From Gemmatimonadaceae bacterium (GTDB lineage Bacteria; Gemmatimonadota; Gemmatimonadetes; Gemmatimonadales; Gemmatimonadaceae): a stretch of DNA of 64,000 bases. Where the stretch lies: the NCBI GenBank assembly GCA_035533755.1, contig DATLTC010000009.1, positions 124,001-188,000 on the forward strand. The letters are read 5' to 3'. Below are positions 40,396 through 49,177 of this stretch, piece by piece; the first letter of the stretch is position 1, and each line of letters starts with the position of its first letter. The position numbers and the translations under genes are program-made. The notes below the pieces were generated by a model that saw nothing but the letters and a program-made list of their open reading frames with translations, searched no databases and was not told the origin of the DNA.

Positions 40396-40933
40396 CTGTC
40401 CGAACGCGGAACTGCGCGACCTGCTGCCCGACCTGCTGCACGATCGCCTCGATGGGGCGACGCGCACGCGCGTCGAGGCGCATCTGCGCGGGTGCGAGGA
40501 ATGCCGGGGCGAACTGGCGTTGCTGCGGAGTCTTCGCGCCGTGGCGCCCACTCCGAGGCTGGACGTGGCGGGGATCGTCGCCGCGCTGCCGGCGCCGCGC
40601 GCACCCCGGCGGTGGACGGCGAATTCCTGGCGGATCGCCGCGGCGATCGTGGTGCTTGCGGCAGGGGGATCGTCGCTCGTGGCGCATTTTGCCGGATCAC
40701 GCCCCACAGACAGCGTGCGTGTCGCCACTCTGTCCCCGGCCCATGACTCGGCCGTCGACTCAGGGCGCGGCGCGTCAGGGGACGTGGAGTTGAACGTCGG
40801 ATACGGCTACAGTGAGTTGACCGATGCCCAGTTGCTGGCCCTCCTCAAGGACGTCCAGCAGATCAACGCGATGCCGAGCACAGAAACGGACGCCACGGTG
40901 CCGAACGTGACGTTGAGCAACGGGGGCGCATGA
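40388..40933 (+). CDS. zinc-finger membrane anti-sigma factor
   Basis: 181 residues from ATG 40388, overlapping the sigma gene. The N-terminal anti-sigma domain has the H-x3-C-x2-C motif (HLRGCEECRGEL, near residue 32). One membrane segment lies at about 80-98, followed by a periplasmic tail. It would hold the upstream sigma factor until a signal from outside. Overlaps the next gene (ATGA). Confidence 0.85.
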   Translation: MTDCPNAELRDLLPDLLHDRLDGATRTRVEAHLRGCEECRGELALLRSLRAVAPTPRLDVAGIVAALPAPRAPRRWTANSWRIAAAIVVLAAGGSSLVAHFAGSRPTDSVRVATLSPAHDSAVDSGRGASGDVELNVGYGYSELTDAQLLALLKDVQQINAMPSTETDATVPNVTLSNGGA

Positions 40934-41511
40934 TGATCATGTCGAGATTCGCGGTGGGGTGGCTGGCGGCGGTCATGGTGATGGCGCCGGCGCGCGCGCG
41001 GGGACAGGGCGTGGCGCAGCGCGAGGTGAGCGCGACGCAGCAACCCGTGCGTCCGCCCCGCGGAGGGCGGATGGGCCAGATGTCGCCCGAGCGGGCTCGC
41101 ATCCAGCGGATGATCCGTCAGGCGTTCACGCATGCGGTGCGGACGCAGGTGGGCCTGAGCGACGACCAGATGCGGAAGCTGGCGCCGATCAACCGCCGGT
41201 TCGTCCAGCAGCGGCAGGCGCTGGGCGCCCAGGAGCGGCAGACCCGCATGGGGCTTCGCGACGAGTTGGCCAAGCCGGAGCCGGACCAGGCCAGGGTGCA
41301 GCAGTATCTGGACCAGATGGACGTGTTCCAGCGCCAGCGCCTCGACCTGATGGACGCCGAGGGCAAGGCGTTGGGGGGCATCATGACGCCGGTGCAGTTG
41401 GCCAAGTACCGGGCGCTGCAGGAGAAGGTGCAGCGTCAGTTGACGATGATGCGCCATGCGGCGGGCGATTCGGCCAGGCCGGTGCTTCCGCCAGGAGGCG
41501 GTCCGCGGTAG
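40930..41511 (+). CDS. Spy/CpxP-like periplasmic protein
   Basis: 193 residues from ATG 40930; a further ATG two codons on could also be used. It has a signal peptide (cleavage likely after ARARGQ), then a charged helical region (about 50-165) with repeated LTxxQ-like helices (VGLSDDQMRKLAPI and MTPVQLAKYRAL), the pattern of Spy, CpxP, ZraP and CnrX. It probably serves as periplasmic sensor or chaperone for the sigma/anti-sigma pair. Confidence 0.75.
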   Translation: MMIMSRFAVGWLAAVMVMAPARARGQGVAQREVSATQQPVRPPRGGRMGQMSPERARIQRMIRQAFTHAVRTQVGLSDDQMRKLAPINRRFVQQRQALGAQERQTRMGLRDELAKPEPDQARVQQYLDQMDVFQRQRLDLMDAEGKALGGIMTPVQLAKYRALQEKVQRQLTMMRHAAGDSARPVLPPGGGPR

Positions 41512-41550
41512 GCGCCGGGATCGTGGCGGGCGCGCGCGGGGGGGGCGGGA

Positions 41551-41580
41551 GCGGGAGCGGCGTTGAGGCGCCGCTCCCGC
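41551..41580 (+). terminator. 12-bp perfect hairpin between the Spy-like gene and tRNA-Leu
   Basis: GCGGGAGCGGCG (41551-41562) pairs perfectly with 41569-41580 across a TTGAGG loop. There is no T-tract, so it is only a possible terminator for the upstream operon. The loop doubles as a candidate -35 box. Confidence 0.5.
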
Positions 41581-41591
41581 GCTGCTATGTT
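41563..41591 (+). promoter_or_regulatory. candidate promoter of tRNA-Leu
   Basis: TTGAGG (41563-41568) and TATGTT (41586-41591) are 17 nt apart. Transcription would begin near 41598, a few bases before the mature tRNA 5' end at 41602. The -35 box is exactly the loop of the hairpin at 41551-41580. Confidence 0.45.
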
Positions 41592-41601
41592 CCGCGCAGC
41601 G

Positions 41602-41685
41602 GCCCGGGTGGCGGAATTGGTAGACGCAGGGGACTCAAAATCCCCCACCGGCAACGGCGTGCGGGTTCGAGTCCCGCCTCGGGCA
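41602..41685 (+). tRNA. tRNA-Leu (anticodon CAA)
   Basis: An 84-nt class II tRNA. The acceptor stem pairs GCCCGGG with CTCGGGC (one G-U); the D-loop contains GGTAGACGC; the anticodon stem GGGGA/TCCCC holds the loop CTCAAAA with CAA at 34-36, reading UUG. A long variable arm follows, then the T-arm GCGGG-TTCGAGT-CCCGC and discriminator A. The 3' CCA is not encoded. Confidence 0.95.
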
Positions 41686-41720
41686 TTCGGTTGTCATAGG
41701 GGAAGTTGGTGCAGTCATCA

Positions 41721-41752
41721 CAAACGTGCTTCCGGTCTCGGGAGCACGTTTG
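41721..41752 (+). terminator. 13-bp hairpin after tRNA-Leu
   Basis: CAAACGTGCTTCC pairs with GGGAGCACGTTTG (one G-T pair) over a GGTCTC loop. It lies 35 nt past the tRNA and before the transporter gene, so a role as tRNA terminator is likely, though the T-run is limited to the TTT within the stem. Confidence 0.55.
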
Positions 41753-41836
41753 GCGTTGGTGGTGAGACGGGCGTCCACGCGGCGTTCGGCGCATCGACTA
41801 TGGCTCTTCGGTGCCGCGGTCCGCACATTTTCCTCC

Positions 41837-43153
41837 ATGAATTCTCCCACCCGGGTGATCCCGCGGCGCGCGGTCCTCAGCTGGATGTTGTACGATCTCG
41901 CCAACGTCATCTTCTCGATGGGCGTGATCTCGCTCTACTTCTCGTTGTACGTGCGGGCGGAAGTGGGCGCCGATCGCGCCGACAGTCTGCTCGGGGGGAT
42001 CAGCGCGCTGTCGATGGGGATCATGTTCTGCCTGTCGCCGTTGCTCGGCGCGATGACGGACCGGGCGCGACGACGACTGCCCTTTCTGGTCTGGGCCACG
42101 CTCATCTGCTGCGCCTGCACGGCCCTCATCGCCCGTGGGCCGTTCATGCTGAGCGCGGTCCTGTTCGTGATCGCGAACGGCGCCTACCAGGCCGGCGTGC
42201 AGTTCTACGACTCGCTCCTGCCGGAGGTGACCACGGAAGAGAACCGCGGACGCATCAACGGCATGGCGATCGGGCTCGGATACCTGGGGTCGTACATCGC
42301 GGTCGGCGGGGGCCTCTGGATGTCGTCCACGACCGGCGACTTCCCCTTTGCGAAGTATTTCCTGTTCGTCGCGCTGGCGTTCCTCGCGCTCGCGCTGCCG
42401 TGCTTCGTGTTCGTGCGGGAGCGGGGCAACGCGCATCCGCGGCCGATCTTCACGTGGACCGCGGTCACCGAGTCGGTGCGGCAGACGGTCCGCACGCTGC
42501 AATCCGGCAACAGGTATCCGGGACTGCTGCGGTTTCTCGTCGGGCGCGCGTTCTACACCGACGCCATCAACACCGTGATCATCTTCATGTCGCTCTACAC
42601 GGTGAACGTGGCGATCTCCACCGGGCTCTCCAAGGAGGACGGACAGCAGAAGGCCCAGCTCGTGCTGATGTCGGCCATCACGGCGGCGATCTTCGGCGGC
42701 ATCCTGTGGGGGTTCGCCGTCGACCGCCTGGGCTCCAAGCGGACGCTCATGATCGTGCTCACCGGGTGGGTGGCCACGTTCACGCTCGCGGCGTTCGTGG
42801 GCTTCCTGCATCTCCCGATCGCGTGGCTCTTCGTGGTGGCGTGCGGCGCGGGCATCTGCCTGGGCGGCACGTGGGCGTCGGACCGGCCGCTGATGCTGCG
42901 CCTCACGCCGCCCGATCGCGTAGGGGAGTTCTACGGCCTGTACGGCATGGTGGGACGGTTCTCGGCCGTGACCGGCCCCATCCTGTGGGGAGCCACGACG
43001 TGGCTCACCGTCGAGCGGGGACACATGCCGGTGGTGCGGGGCGAGGCCTTTGCCATTCTGTCGCTGCTCGCGATGATGCTCGCGGGGTTGGCGATCGTGC
43101 GTCGCGTGTCGGACGAGCCGCGCGACTGGCCGGCGCTCAATCGCTTGTCATGA
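41837..43153 (+). CDS. MFS transporter, UMF1/Atg22-like family
   Basis: 438 residues from ATG 41837; the 37 codons before it run through the hairpin region and are not conserved. It has about 12 membrane segments and MFS loop motifs such as GAMTDRARRR and DRLGSKR. SWMLYDLANVIFSMGVISLYF and YDSLLPEVTTEENRGRINGMAIGLGYLGS resemble the UMF1 (vacuole effluxer Atg22-like) family. The substrate is unknown. Its end overlaps the convergent phosphofructokinase gene by 17 nt. Confidence 0.85.
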   Translation: MNSPTRVIPRRAVLSWMLYDLANVIFSMGVISLYFSLYVRAEVGADRADSLLGGISALSMGIMFCLSPLLGAMTDRARRRLPFLVWATLICCACTALIARGPFMLSAVLFVIANGAYQAGVQFYDSLLPEVTTEENRGRINGMAIGLGYLGSYIAVGGGLWMSSTTGDFPFAKYFLFVALAFLALALPCFVFVRERGNAHPRPIFTWTAVTESVRQTVRTLQSGNRYPGLLRFLVGRAFYTDAINTVIIFMSLYTVNVAISTGLSKEDGQQKAQLVLMSAITAAIFGGILWGFAVDRLGSKRTLMIVLTGWVATFTLAAFVGFLHLPIAWLFVVACGAGICLGGTWASDRPLMLRLTPPDRVGEFYGLYGMVGRFSAVTGPILWGATTWLTVERGHMPVVRGEAFAILSLLAMMLAGLAIVRRVSDEPRDWPALNRLS

Positions 43154-44327
43154 TGAACAGCGGCGCGCCGTCGAAGTCGTAGATCGGCCGCAGCCGGTCG
43201 GTGTCGTAGTACTTGGCGACGTTCACCACCTTCTTCTCCGACGTCACGCTCGACAGGGGCACGCTGTCGTAGAACCCGCGGTGGATGCTGACCAGGCGGC
43301 CGTACTGCTTCTTCATGATCAGGTCGATCGCCAGGTTGCCGAACGCCATCGGGACGATGGAATCGAGGGCATCGGGGTCGCCGGAGCGCACCAGATAGCC
43401 GAGTCGCTGGTTCACGATGTCGATGCGACGCCCATTGTTGTACTTCGCCGACGCGGCCTTGAGCGCCGCGGCCACCTGGTCACCGATCCCGCCCAGCTTC
43501 CGGTGTCCGAACATGTCCGCCTCTTCACTGGCGAAGGTCATGGCGTCGTGCGTGGACAGGCGCGCGCCCTCCGAGACGAGGACCACCGCGTAGCGGCTGG
43601 GGTTGCGGTTGCGATCGCCGGTGAGCAATTCCGCCAGACGATCCACGTCCAACGGGTGTTCGGGAATCACGCACCGATCCGCCGCGCCGGCCATGGTCGG
43701 CAGGAGCGCCGTGAAGCCCGCGTACCGCCCGAACACCTCGATCACGAGAAACCGCTCGTGCGAGCCGGCCGACGTGCGCAGGCGGTGCGTCAATTCGATC
43801 GTACGGGTCACGCAGGTGCTGAACCCGATGCAGTAGTCGGTGCCGTGCACGTCGTTGTCCATCGTCTTCGGAATCGCGACGACGTTCACCCCCTCGTCGT
43901 GCAGACGCTTGCCGTAGCTGAGCGTGTCGTCCCCGCCGATGGGGATCAGCACGTCCACCCCGATGTGCTCGAGGTGCTTGAGGACGTCCTTGGTCACGTC
44001 GTTGATCGGCTGGTCGTAGCCGGACATGTGCGCCGGCACCCGTTCGAGCGGCAGGTGGCTGGGCCGCGCCCGCGACGTGTGCAGGAAGGTCCCGCCCGTG
44101 CGACCGGCGCGATTCACGATGGCTTCGGACAGCACCTGCACGTGCTCGCTGTTGTCGGCGGTCGCGTCGGGCACGTAGTCCACGAGCCCGGCCCAGCCGT
44201 GTCGTATCCCGACCACGCGATACCCATCGCGCAGCGCGCGGATGGTGATGGCGCGGATGGCCGGATTCAATCCGGGCACGTCCCCGCCGCCGGTGAGAAT
44301 TGCGATCGTGCGCTGCGTCCCCGCCAT
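43137..44327 (-). CDS. 6-phosphofructokinase, predicted pyrophosphate-dependent
   Basis: 396 residues from ATG 44327 (MAGTQRTIAILTGGGD); the open frame upstream lies inside the GH53 gene. It phosphorylates fructose-6-phosphate reversibly if PPi is used. The phosphate-donor motifs read GGDDT and PKTMDND, where ATP enzymes have GGDGS and PGTIDND: Asp and Lys at these two places mark PPi-dependent enzymes. The TGGGDVPGLNPAIR loop is otherwise standard. GH53 lies 29 nt upstream on the same strand, so the two may be cotranscribed. Confidence 0.9.
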   Translation of the reverse strand: MAGTQRTIAILTGGGDVPGLNPAIRAITIRALRDGYRVVGIRHGWAGLVDYVPDATADNSEHVQVLSEAIVNRAGRTGGTFLHTSRARPSHLPLERVPAHMSGYDQPINDVTKDVLKHLEHIGVDVLIPIGGDDTLSYGKRLHDEGVNVVAIPKTMDNDVHGTDYCIGFSTCVTRTIELTHRLRTSAGSHERFLVIEVFGRYAGFTALLPTMAGAADRCVIPEHPLDVDRLAELLTGDRNRNPSRYAVVLVSEGARLSTHDAMTFASEEADMFGHRKLGGIGDQVAAALKAASAKYNNGRRIDIVNQRLGYLVRSGDPDALDSIVPMAFGNLAIDLIMKKQYGRLVSIHRGFYDSVPLSSVTSEKKVVNVAKYYDTDRLRPIYDFDGAPLFIMTSD

Positions 44328-44356
44328 CTGTGCTCTCCGTATGTGGTTGCTGCCCG

Positions 44357-45559
44357 CTACTTGTTCACCGCGGCCGGCGCGTGGCTTGCCGGACGTGCCG
44401 TCAGATCCTTCAAATGGTCCATGGTGAAGACGGCCGGACCCGGACTGCCGTCCTGGTTCCAGAGGTCGTACTCCGGCGCCCAGTACATCACGCCCAACCC
44501 ATGCGGGGCCTTCCGCACCGTGTTGACGAGGTCCACCATGAACTGCAGGCGCCCCTGCGGCGTCACCGGCCACAGCATGTCCAGATTGTCCGGATAATGC
44601 GACGGACCGTATCCCGTCTCGGCAACCAGGAAGTCCTTGTCGAAGCGCTTCGCGGACTGCTGCATGTTATTCCACAGATCGTCGAGCGTTCCATGCCGCC
44701 AGGGCGGATAGAAGCTCTCGGCGATGATGTCGTAGTTCACGTGCGCGGCGTCCAGATGGTCGAAGAACCACTTGGTGGTGGCCCAGTCGCCGCCCCGGTC
44801 GATGTGGATGGCGATCCGCGGCGGCGTGTCGCCGGCGCCTTCCATCACGCCGCGAATGCCGGCCTTCAACAGCCCGGTCAGATGGTCCCACTGCGTGACC
44901 GAGTCGTACGGCTGCGGCGGCAGGTACTGCTCGGAGCCCGGAACCTCGACCTGTCCCATCGGCCACAGCATGCCCCGCGTGATCTCGTTGCCGACCTGCA
45001 CCCAATCCGGCATGGCGCCGGCATCCTTGAATGCCTTGATCGTGTTGCGGCTGTAGGTCTCGACCTGACGCTCCAGCGAATCGAAGCCCAGACCGCGCCA
45101 GGCGACGGGGGTGTCCTGGTGCTGCGGATCGGCCCACGTATCCGAGTAGTGGATGTCCAGGAGCAGCGTCGCCCCGGAATCCTTGATGCGCCGCGCCAAC
45201 GGAATCGTGTTGGCGAGCGAGTTGTCCGGCGCGTCCCGAACCGGCGACACGAACACGCGCAGGCGAAACACCTTCCATCCGTGGCGCATGAGAATGGTGG
45301 GCTCATCGCTCGGCGTTCCGCCTTCCTGGTACGTGGGCGCGGGACGGCCGAAGCGGCTCGGCGCATCCAGGGCGGAGACGTCGGCCCCGAGGAAGAACGG
45401 CCGCGCGGGCGCCGCTTCGGGCCCGGGAGTCGGCGCCGGACCCGTAGTCCTGGCGCACCCTGGCGAGACGAGAAGCACCCCCGCAGCGAGGCATTGGATG
45501 GCGCGAACCGGCCACCAACGCGGGAATGGCACGGCAAGTCTTGTTCTGCGGCGGTGCAT
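44357..45559 (-). CDS. GH53 arabinogalactan endo-beta-1,4-galactanase, lipoprotein
   Basis: 400 residues. The N-terminus has a positively charged start, a hydrophobic segment and a lipobox-like VSPGC near residue 35, suggesting a membrane-anchored secreted lipoprotein; an ATG further in could be the real start. The TIM-barrel GH53 motifs include FRLRVFVSP, LLDIHYSDTWADP, the acid/base glutamate in WVQVGNEITRGML and the nucleophile glutamate in LVAETGYG. It cuts beta-1,4-galactan side chains of plant pectin. No sugar-uptake genes are beside it except the MFS transporter. Confidence 0.88.
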   Translation of the reverse strand: MHRRRTRLAVPFPRWWPVRAIQCLAAGVLLVSPGCARTTGPAPTPGPEAAPARPFFLGADVSALDAPSRFGRPAPTYQEGGTPSDEPTILMRHGWKVFRLRVFVSPVRDAPDNSLANTIPLARRIKDSGATLLLDIHYSDTWADPQHQDTPVAWRGLGFDSLERQVETYSRNTIKAFKDAGAMPDWVQVGNEITRGMLWPMGQVEVPGSEQYLPPQPYDSVTQWDHLTGLLKAGIRGVMEGAGDTPPRIAIHIDRGGDWATTKWFFDHLDAAHVNYDIIAESFYPPWRHGTLDDLWNNMQQSAKRFDKDFLVAETGYGPSHYPDNLDMLWPVTPQGRLQFMVDLVNTVRKAPHGLGVMYWAPEYDLWNQDGSPGPAVFTMDHLKDLTARPASHAPAAVNK

Positions 45560-45726
45560 GGCGATCCTCGACCCGCTTCTGACGTGGCAACGTGCCTGGC
45601 GGCGCGGCGCCGGTCGAGCCGACGCGGCGAAACGGGTGCGTAAAACCTCGTGGACGGAAGAGCGCCGGGGGGACGCGCCAACATCAACTCTGTCACTCGA
45701 ATTGTGCTCGCGCGGTCCCGGTTTCG

Positions 45727-46290
45727 CTAGTCCGAAAGCGTCGTCGCCTCGTGGACGATTCGTGCCGCGAGCGCCGTGAAGTGGGCGTCCGCATCGGGGC
45801 GCTCCGCGCGCGCCACTTGGTCGAACGCCGCGAGCATGGCGTCCGCCGCAGGACGCGGGATGAGCTCGTCGGCCATCGGGAAGAGCATCTCGTCTTCCTT
45901 AACGATGTGGTCGCGGAGCAGCGCGACGTAGCCCTTGGCATTCGACACGATGTGGCGGCGTGCCTGCGGATCGCCGCCGTCCAGGCCCCGGGCCGCGTCG
46001 CGCAAGGCACGGTTGTAGGCGCGCCCCTGCTCATGCTCGTCGAGCATCATGGCGATGGCGCCCCCGTGCGGCGGCGCGCCATGTGCGATCATCGCCTCGA
46101 ACAGCACGCCTTCTTCCTTGCCGTGATGGCAGCCATCGGCAAAGCCCGACACGAAATCGGAGACGTCCACGAAGAATCCCGGCCGCACGTTGCCGCCACG
46201 CGCGAGTACGGCCGCCGCCGCTTCGAGCGCGTCGAGCACCTGCTCGATGACCCGGTGCTCGGCCATCAGCACGTCGGTCGGTGTGGTCAC
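45727..46290 (-). CDS. hemerythrin (HHE)-domain protein
   Basis: 187 residues from GTG 46290, overlapping the dehydrogenase stop. A four-helix bundle with the di-iron ligand pattern: MAEHRVIEQ, GCHHGKEEGVLFEAM, DEHEQGRAY and LRDHIVKEDEMLFP. Such proteins bind O2 or sense oxygen, NO or iron. As the last gene of an operon for oxygen-sensitive radical Fe-S enzymes it may scavenge or sense oxygen; this is inference. The 167-nt gap after it, before GH53, shows no clear signal. Confidence 0.85.
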   Translation of the reverse strand: MTTPTDVLMAEHRVIEQVLDALEAAAAVLARGGNVRPGFFVDVSDFVSGFADGCHHGKEEGVLFEAMIAHGAPPHGGAIAMMLDEHEQGRAYNRALRDAARGLDGGDPQARRHIVSNAKGYVALLRDHIVKEDEMLFPMADELIPRPAADAMLAAFDQVARAERPDADAHFTALAARIVHEATTLSD

Positions 46291-47363
46291 GGCACGAGGA
46301 CCGCTCGCCTGGTCAGCCGCCCATGGTGCGCCGCCTCGAACACCGCGTTGATCTCCGAGAGCGGATGGCGCTCCACGTACGGCTTCACGGCCAGGCGGCC
46401 GGCGGCGATCCACTGCAGCAGTTCGGGATAGATCTCCGGGTCGGCGCCCCAGTTGCCGTGCGCTTCGGCGTCGTAGGCCATGAGGTTCGACAGGCAGATC
46501 TCGATCTTGTCCATCGTGTAGCCCACCACGCCCAACGATGCGCCGAAGCCGACCAGCGCGTACGCCGTCTCCTGACCGGCTTTGGTGCCGGAGGTCTCGA
46601 AGATCTTCCACAGGTGCGGCGGCGCACCGAGCGATTCCGCCAGCGCCCGCGCTTGCTTGCGGACCTCCTTGAGCGGCATGCCGCGCACGTCGATCACGCC
46701 GCGCGCGCCCGCCGCCGTGGCCTGCTCGAGCTTGCGCGCGTCGATGTCGATGGCGATCACCGTGGCGCCCGCGGCGCGGGCCACCTGCACGGCGTGGACG
46801 CCGATGCCGCCCACGCCGACGACGATCGCCAACTCCCCGGGCAGGAGGCCGGAGCGCTTCACGGCCTGGAAGGGCGTCGAGAGGGCATCGGCCACGACCG
46901 ACAATTCCCAGAGTTCGTGCTCGACCAGGGCCGCAGCCGGCACGGGGCAGAGATACCGCGCCGGCACGACGACGTGCGACGCGAAGCCCCCATGACGGTC
47001 GTTGCCCGGCATCACCTGCCGCCGGCAGATGGCGCGGCGGCCGGCACGGCACAGGTCACACTCCCCGCACGGCAGCACGGCGGGGACGACCACCGCCTGG
47101 CCGACGAGGGCAGGGTCGGCGCCGGCGCCGACCGCGCGCACGATGCCGCTGATCTCGTGCCCGAGGACCAACGGCAGGGGCCCGCGCGTCTTCACGCCGC
47201 CGTAGAGGTACGAGAGATCGGTGTGGCACACGCCGCAACCCGCCACCTCGATCAGCGCTTCACCGGCCGCGGGCTCGATCCACGGCAGGTCCACCCGGTC
47301 GAGGGCGGCGCCCGGCGTGGTCATGACCCAGGCGCTGTACGTGGTTCCGATCGTCGTCGTCAT
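46287..47363 (-). CDS. had: 6-hydroxycyclohex-1-ene-1-carbonyl-CoA dehydrogenase
   Basis: 358 residues from ATG 47363. A zinc-dependent medium-chain dehydrogenase: catalytic zinc motif GCGVCHTD and GHE near residue 70, structural zinc cysteines in CGECDLCRAGRRAIC, and NAD loop VGVGGIGVHAV. The stretch VMPGNDRHGGFASHVVVP is characteristic of the Had (dearomat_had, BamQ) family of benzoyl-CoA degradation. It oxidises 6-hydroxycyclohexenoyl-CoA to the 6-oxo compound, substrate of the hydrolase encoded at 55862. Overlaps both neighbours by 4 nt. Confidence 0.9.
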   Translation of the reverse strand: MTTTIGTTYSAWVMTTPGAALDRVDLPWIEPAAGEALIEVAGCGVCHTDLSYLYGGVKTRGPLPLVLGHEISGIVRAVGAGADPALVGQAVVVPAVLPCGECDLCRAGRRAICRRQVMPGNDRHGGFASHVVVPARYLCPVPAAALVEHELWELSVVADALSTPFQAVKRSGLLPGELAIVVGVGGIGVHAVQVARAAGATVIAIDIDARKLEQATAAGARGVIDVRGMPLKEVRKQARALAESLGAPPHLWKIFETSGTKAGQETAYALVGFGASLGVVGYTMDKIEICLSNLMAYDAEAHGNWGADPEIYPELLQWIAAGRLAVKPYVERHPLSEINAVFEAAHHGRLTRRAVLVP

Positions 47364-49177
47364 TGGCGTTCTCCGAAGAGCAAGCTTCCACATTCGTAGC
47401 ATCGGTCGAGCGTCTTGGCCCGCCCGCCAAAGCACGGCCGCGCGTCGCCGGCCACCCGCAGCACCTTGCGCAGGAAGCGGCAATCGCACTCGGCGGTTGG
47501 TTCGTACACGGCCTGGAGGTAGCCCTCGGCGTCGGCCAGCACGTTGCGCACCCGCACCTTGAGCGACGGCGTCAACTCCTGATCCTCGATCGTCAGCTCC
47601 TTGCTGATGACCGCCACCGCCCGGATGTGCTCGTACTTGACGGCATGCGTGCGGTTGAACTCGGCGATCGTGTCGCGCAGCGACGCCGCCACCACGCGGT
47701 CGGCGGTCGCGCGATCGGCGCCGAATTCCTCGCCGATGCGGAAGAAGTCGGGGAAGATCAGGGCACAGAGGAAGTCGCGTCCCCCGCCGGCGACGAGGAC
47801 GTGCCGGATGTACGGATTCATGCCGGCGAGCCGGTTCTCGATCTCCGTAGGCACGACCTTCTCCGCGTTCAGCAGCTTGAACACCCGGTCCTTGCGCGCG
47901 ATCAGCTTCAACGCGGACCCCATCAACTCGCCGAGGTCGCCGGTATGGAACCAGCCGTCTCCGGGAAGCGCCTTGGTGGTGGCCTCGTCGTCGCGGTAGT
48001 AACCCCGCATCACGTTGGGGCCCCGGATGAGGATCTCCCCGTCGTCGGCGATCTTCACCGTCACGCCGGGCAGGGGATAGCCCACCTTGCCCGGCGCCGA
48101 CCGCGATTCGTTAAGATCGGTGAGCGTGCAGCAGGGCGCCGTCTCGGTCAGCCCCCAGCCTTCGGCCACGGCGATGTGGCGGGCCGCGAAGAACTCCGAG
48201 AGGTTGGCGGGGAGCGGCGCGGCCGCGGTGAACACGAATCGCAACTCGGGATGGAAGATTCGCTCCTCGTCCTCGGGATGCGACTGGATGTGGGCCACGA
48301 GCTGCTGGTACACCTTGGGCACGCTGAAATAGATCGTCGGCCGGATCTCCATCCAATTCCGGAGCAGCACATCGAAGTCCCGACCGTACGAGTCGTCGAT
48401 CGTGAGCGCGGCGCCATTGTACAACGCACTGTACTTCTCGAAGATGCCGCCGAAGCTGTGATGCCAGGGCAGGTACGACAGGAACCGATCCTCGGGGCCG
48501 ATGTCCCAGATCTCGGCCAGGGCGCGCCGTTGGGAGAGGATGTTGTCGTGGGTCAGGAGCACGCCCTTCAGCGCGCCGCTCGTGCCCGACGTGTACATCA
48601 TCAGGCACGGCGCGCCGGGATCGAGCGACGCGCCGCGCTCCAGGAATGCGTGCCGGGCCGCGTTGCGCGGCGTCGAGCGGAACGGCGCGAGGATGTCACG
48701 GAACTCGGCAAAGGTGACCACCGCTCGCGCGCTGGCGGGCAGGCGCAGGCGCGCCCGCCAGCCGGCATCGGGCAACACCACCGCCGCCGGCGCCGCGTGG
48801 GCAAGCAGATCGTTGGTCTGGTCCGGCGAGTAGCCGGCAAAGAGCGGCGTGTACACGGCCCCCAGGCTCATCGTCGCCAGCTCGGTGACGAGCATCTCAC
48901 CACGATTGGGCGAGATGACGACGACGCGGTCGCCGGGGGCGACCCCCGCGTGTTCCAGATACCGACCGAATGCGACGACGTCGTCGGCGAGCTGGCGCCA
49001 GGTCACGGTCCGGATGGCCCCGAGGCTGCGTTCGCGATAGACGGCACGCTCACCATGCCTGGCCGCATTCCGCAACACGAACGACGCGATCGTCTCGCTG
49101 GTACCGGTGGGCTCGAGCAGCGACCGGATGCGGTCGCCCTCCCGTACCGCGGCGCGCGCATGCGTACCCTGTCTCAT
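47360..49177 (-). CDS. AMP-forming acyl-CoA ligase with C-terminal cysteine-rich tail
   Basis: 605 residues from ATG 49177. ANL-superfamily motifs: MMYTSGTSGALKGVLLTH (P-loop), EGWGLTETAP and GWFHTGDLGEL, then KLLNAEKVVPTEIE and a near-terminal lysine in ELTPSLKVRV. It resembles long-chain (FadD15-like) ligases more than benzoate-CoA ligase. The last about 45 residues are unusual for the family: CDC, then a single C, then CYEC, a possible zinc-binding tail. It may activate the entry acid of the pathway or the 2-hydroxy acid made by the fused reductase; unproven. Confidence 0.87.
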   Translation of the reverse strand: MRQGTHARAAVREGDRIRSLLEPTGTSETIASFVLRNAARHGERAVYRERSLGAIRTVTWRQLADDVVAFGRYLEHAGVAPGDRVVVISPNRGEMLVTELATMSLGAVYTPLFAGYSPDQTNDLLAHAAPAAVVLPDAGWRARLRLPASARAVVTFAEFRDILAPFRSTPRNAARHAFLERGASLDPGAPCLMMYTSGTSGALKGVLLTHDNILSQRRALAEIWDIGPEDRFLSYLPWHHSFGGIFEKYSALYNGAALTIDDSYGRDFDVLLRNWMEIRPTIYFSVPKVYQQLVAHIQSHPEDEERIFHPELRFVFTAAAPLPANLSEFFAARHIAVAEGWGLTETAPCCTLTDLNESRSAPGKVGYPLPGVTVKIADDGEILIRGPNVMRGYYRDDEATTKALPGDGWFHTGDLGELMGSALKLIARKDRVFKLLNAEKVVPTEIENRLAGMNPYIRHVLVAGGGRDFLCALIFPDFFRIGEEFGADRATADRVVAASLRDTIAEFNRTHAVKYEHIRAVAVISKELTIEDQELTPSLKVRVRNVLADAEGYLQAVYEPTAECDCRFLRKVLRVAGDARPCFGGRAKTLDRCYECGSLLFGERQ

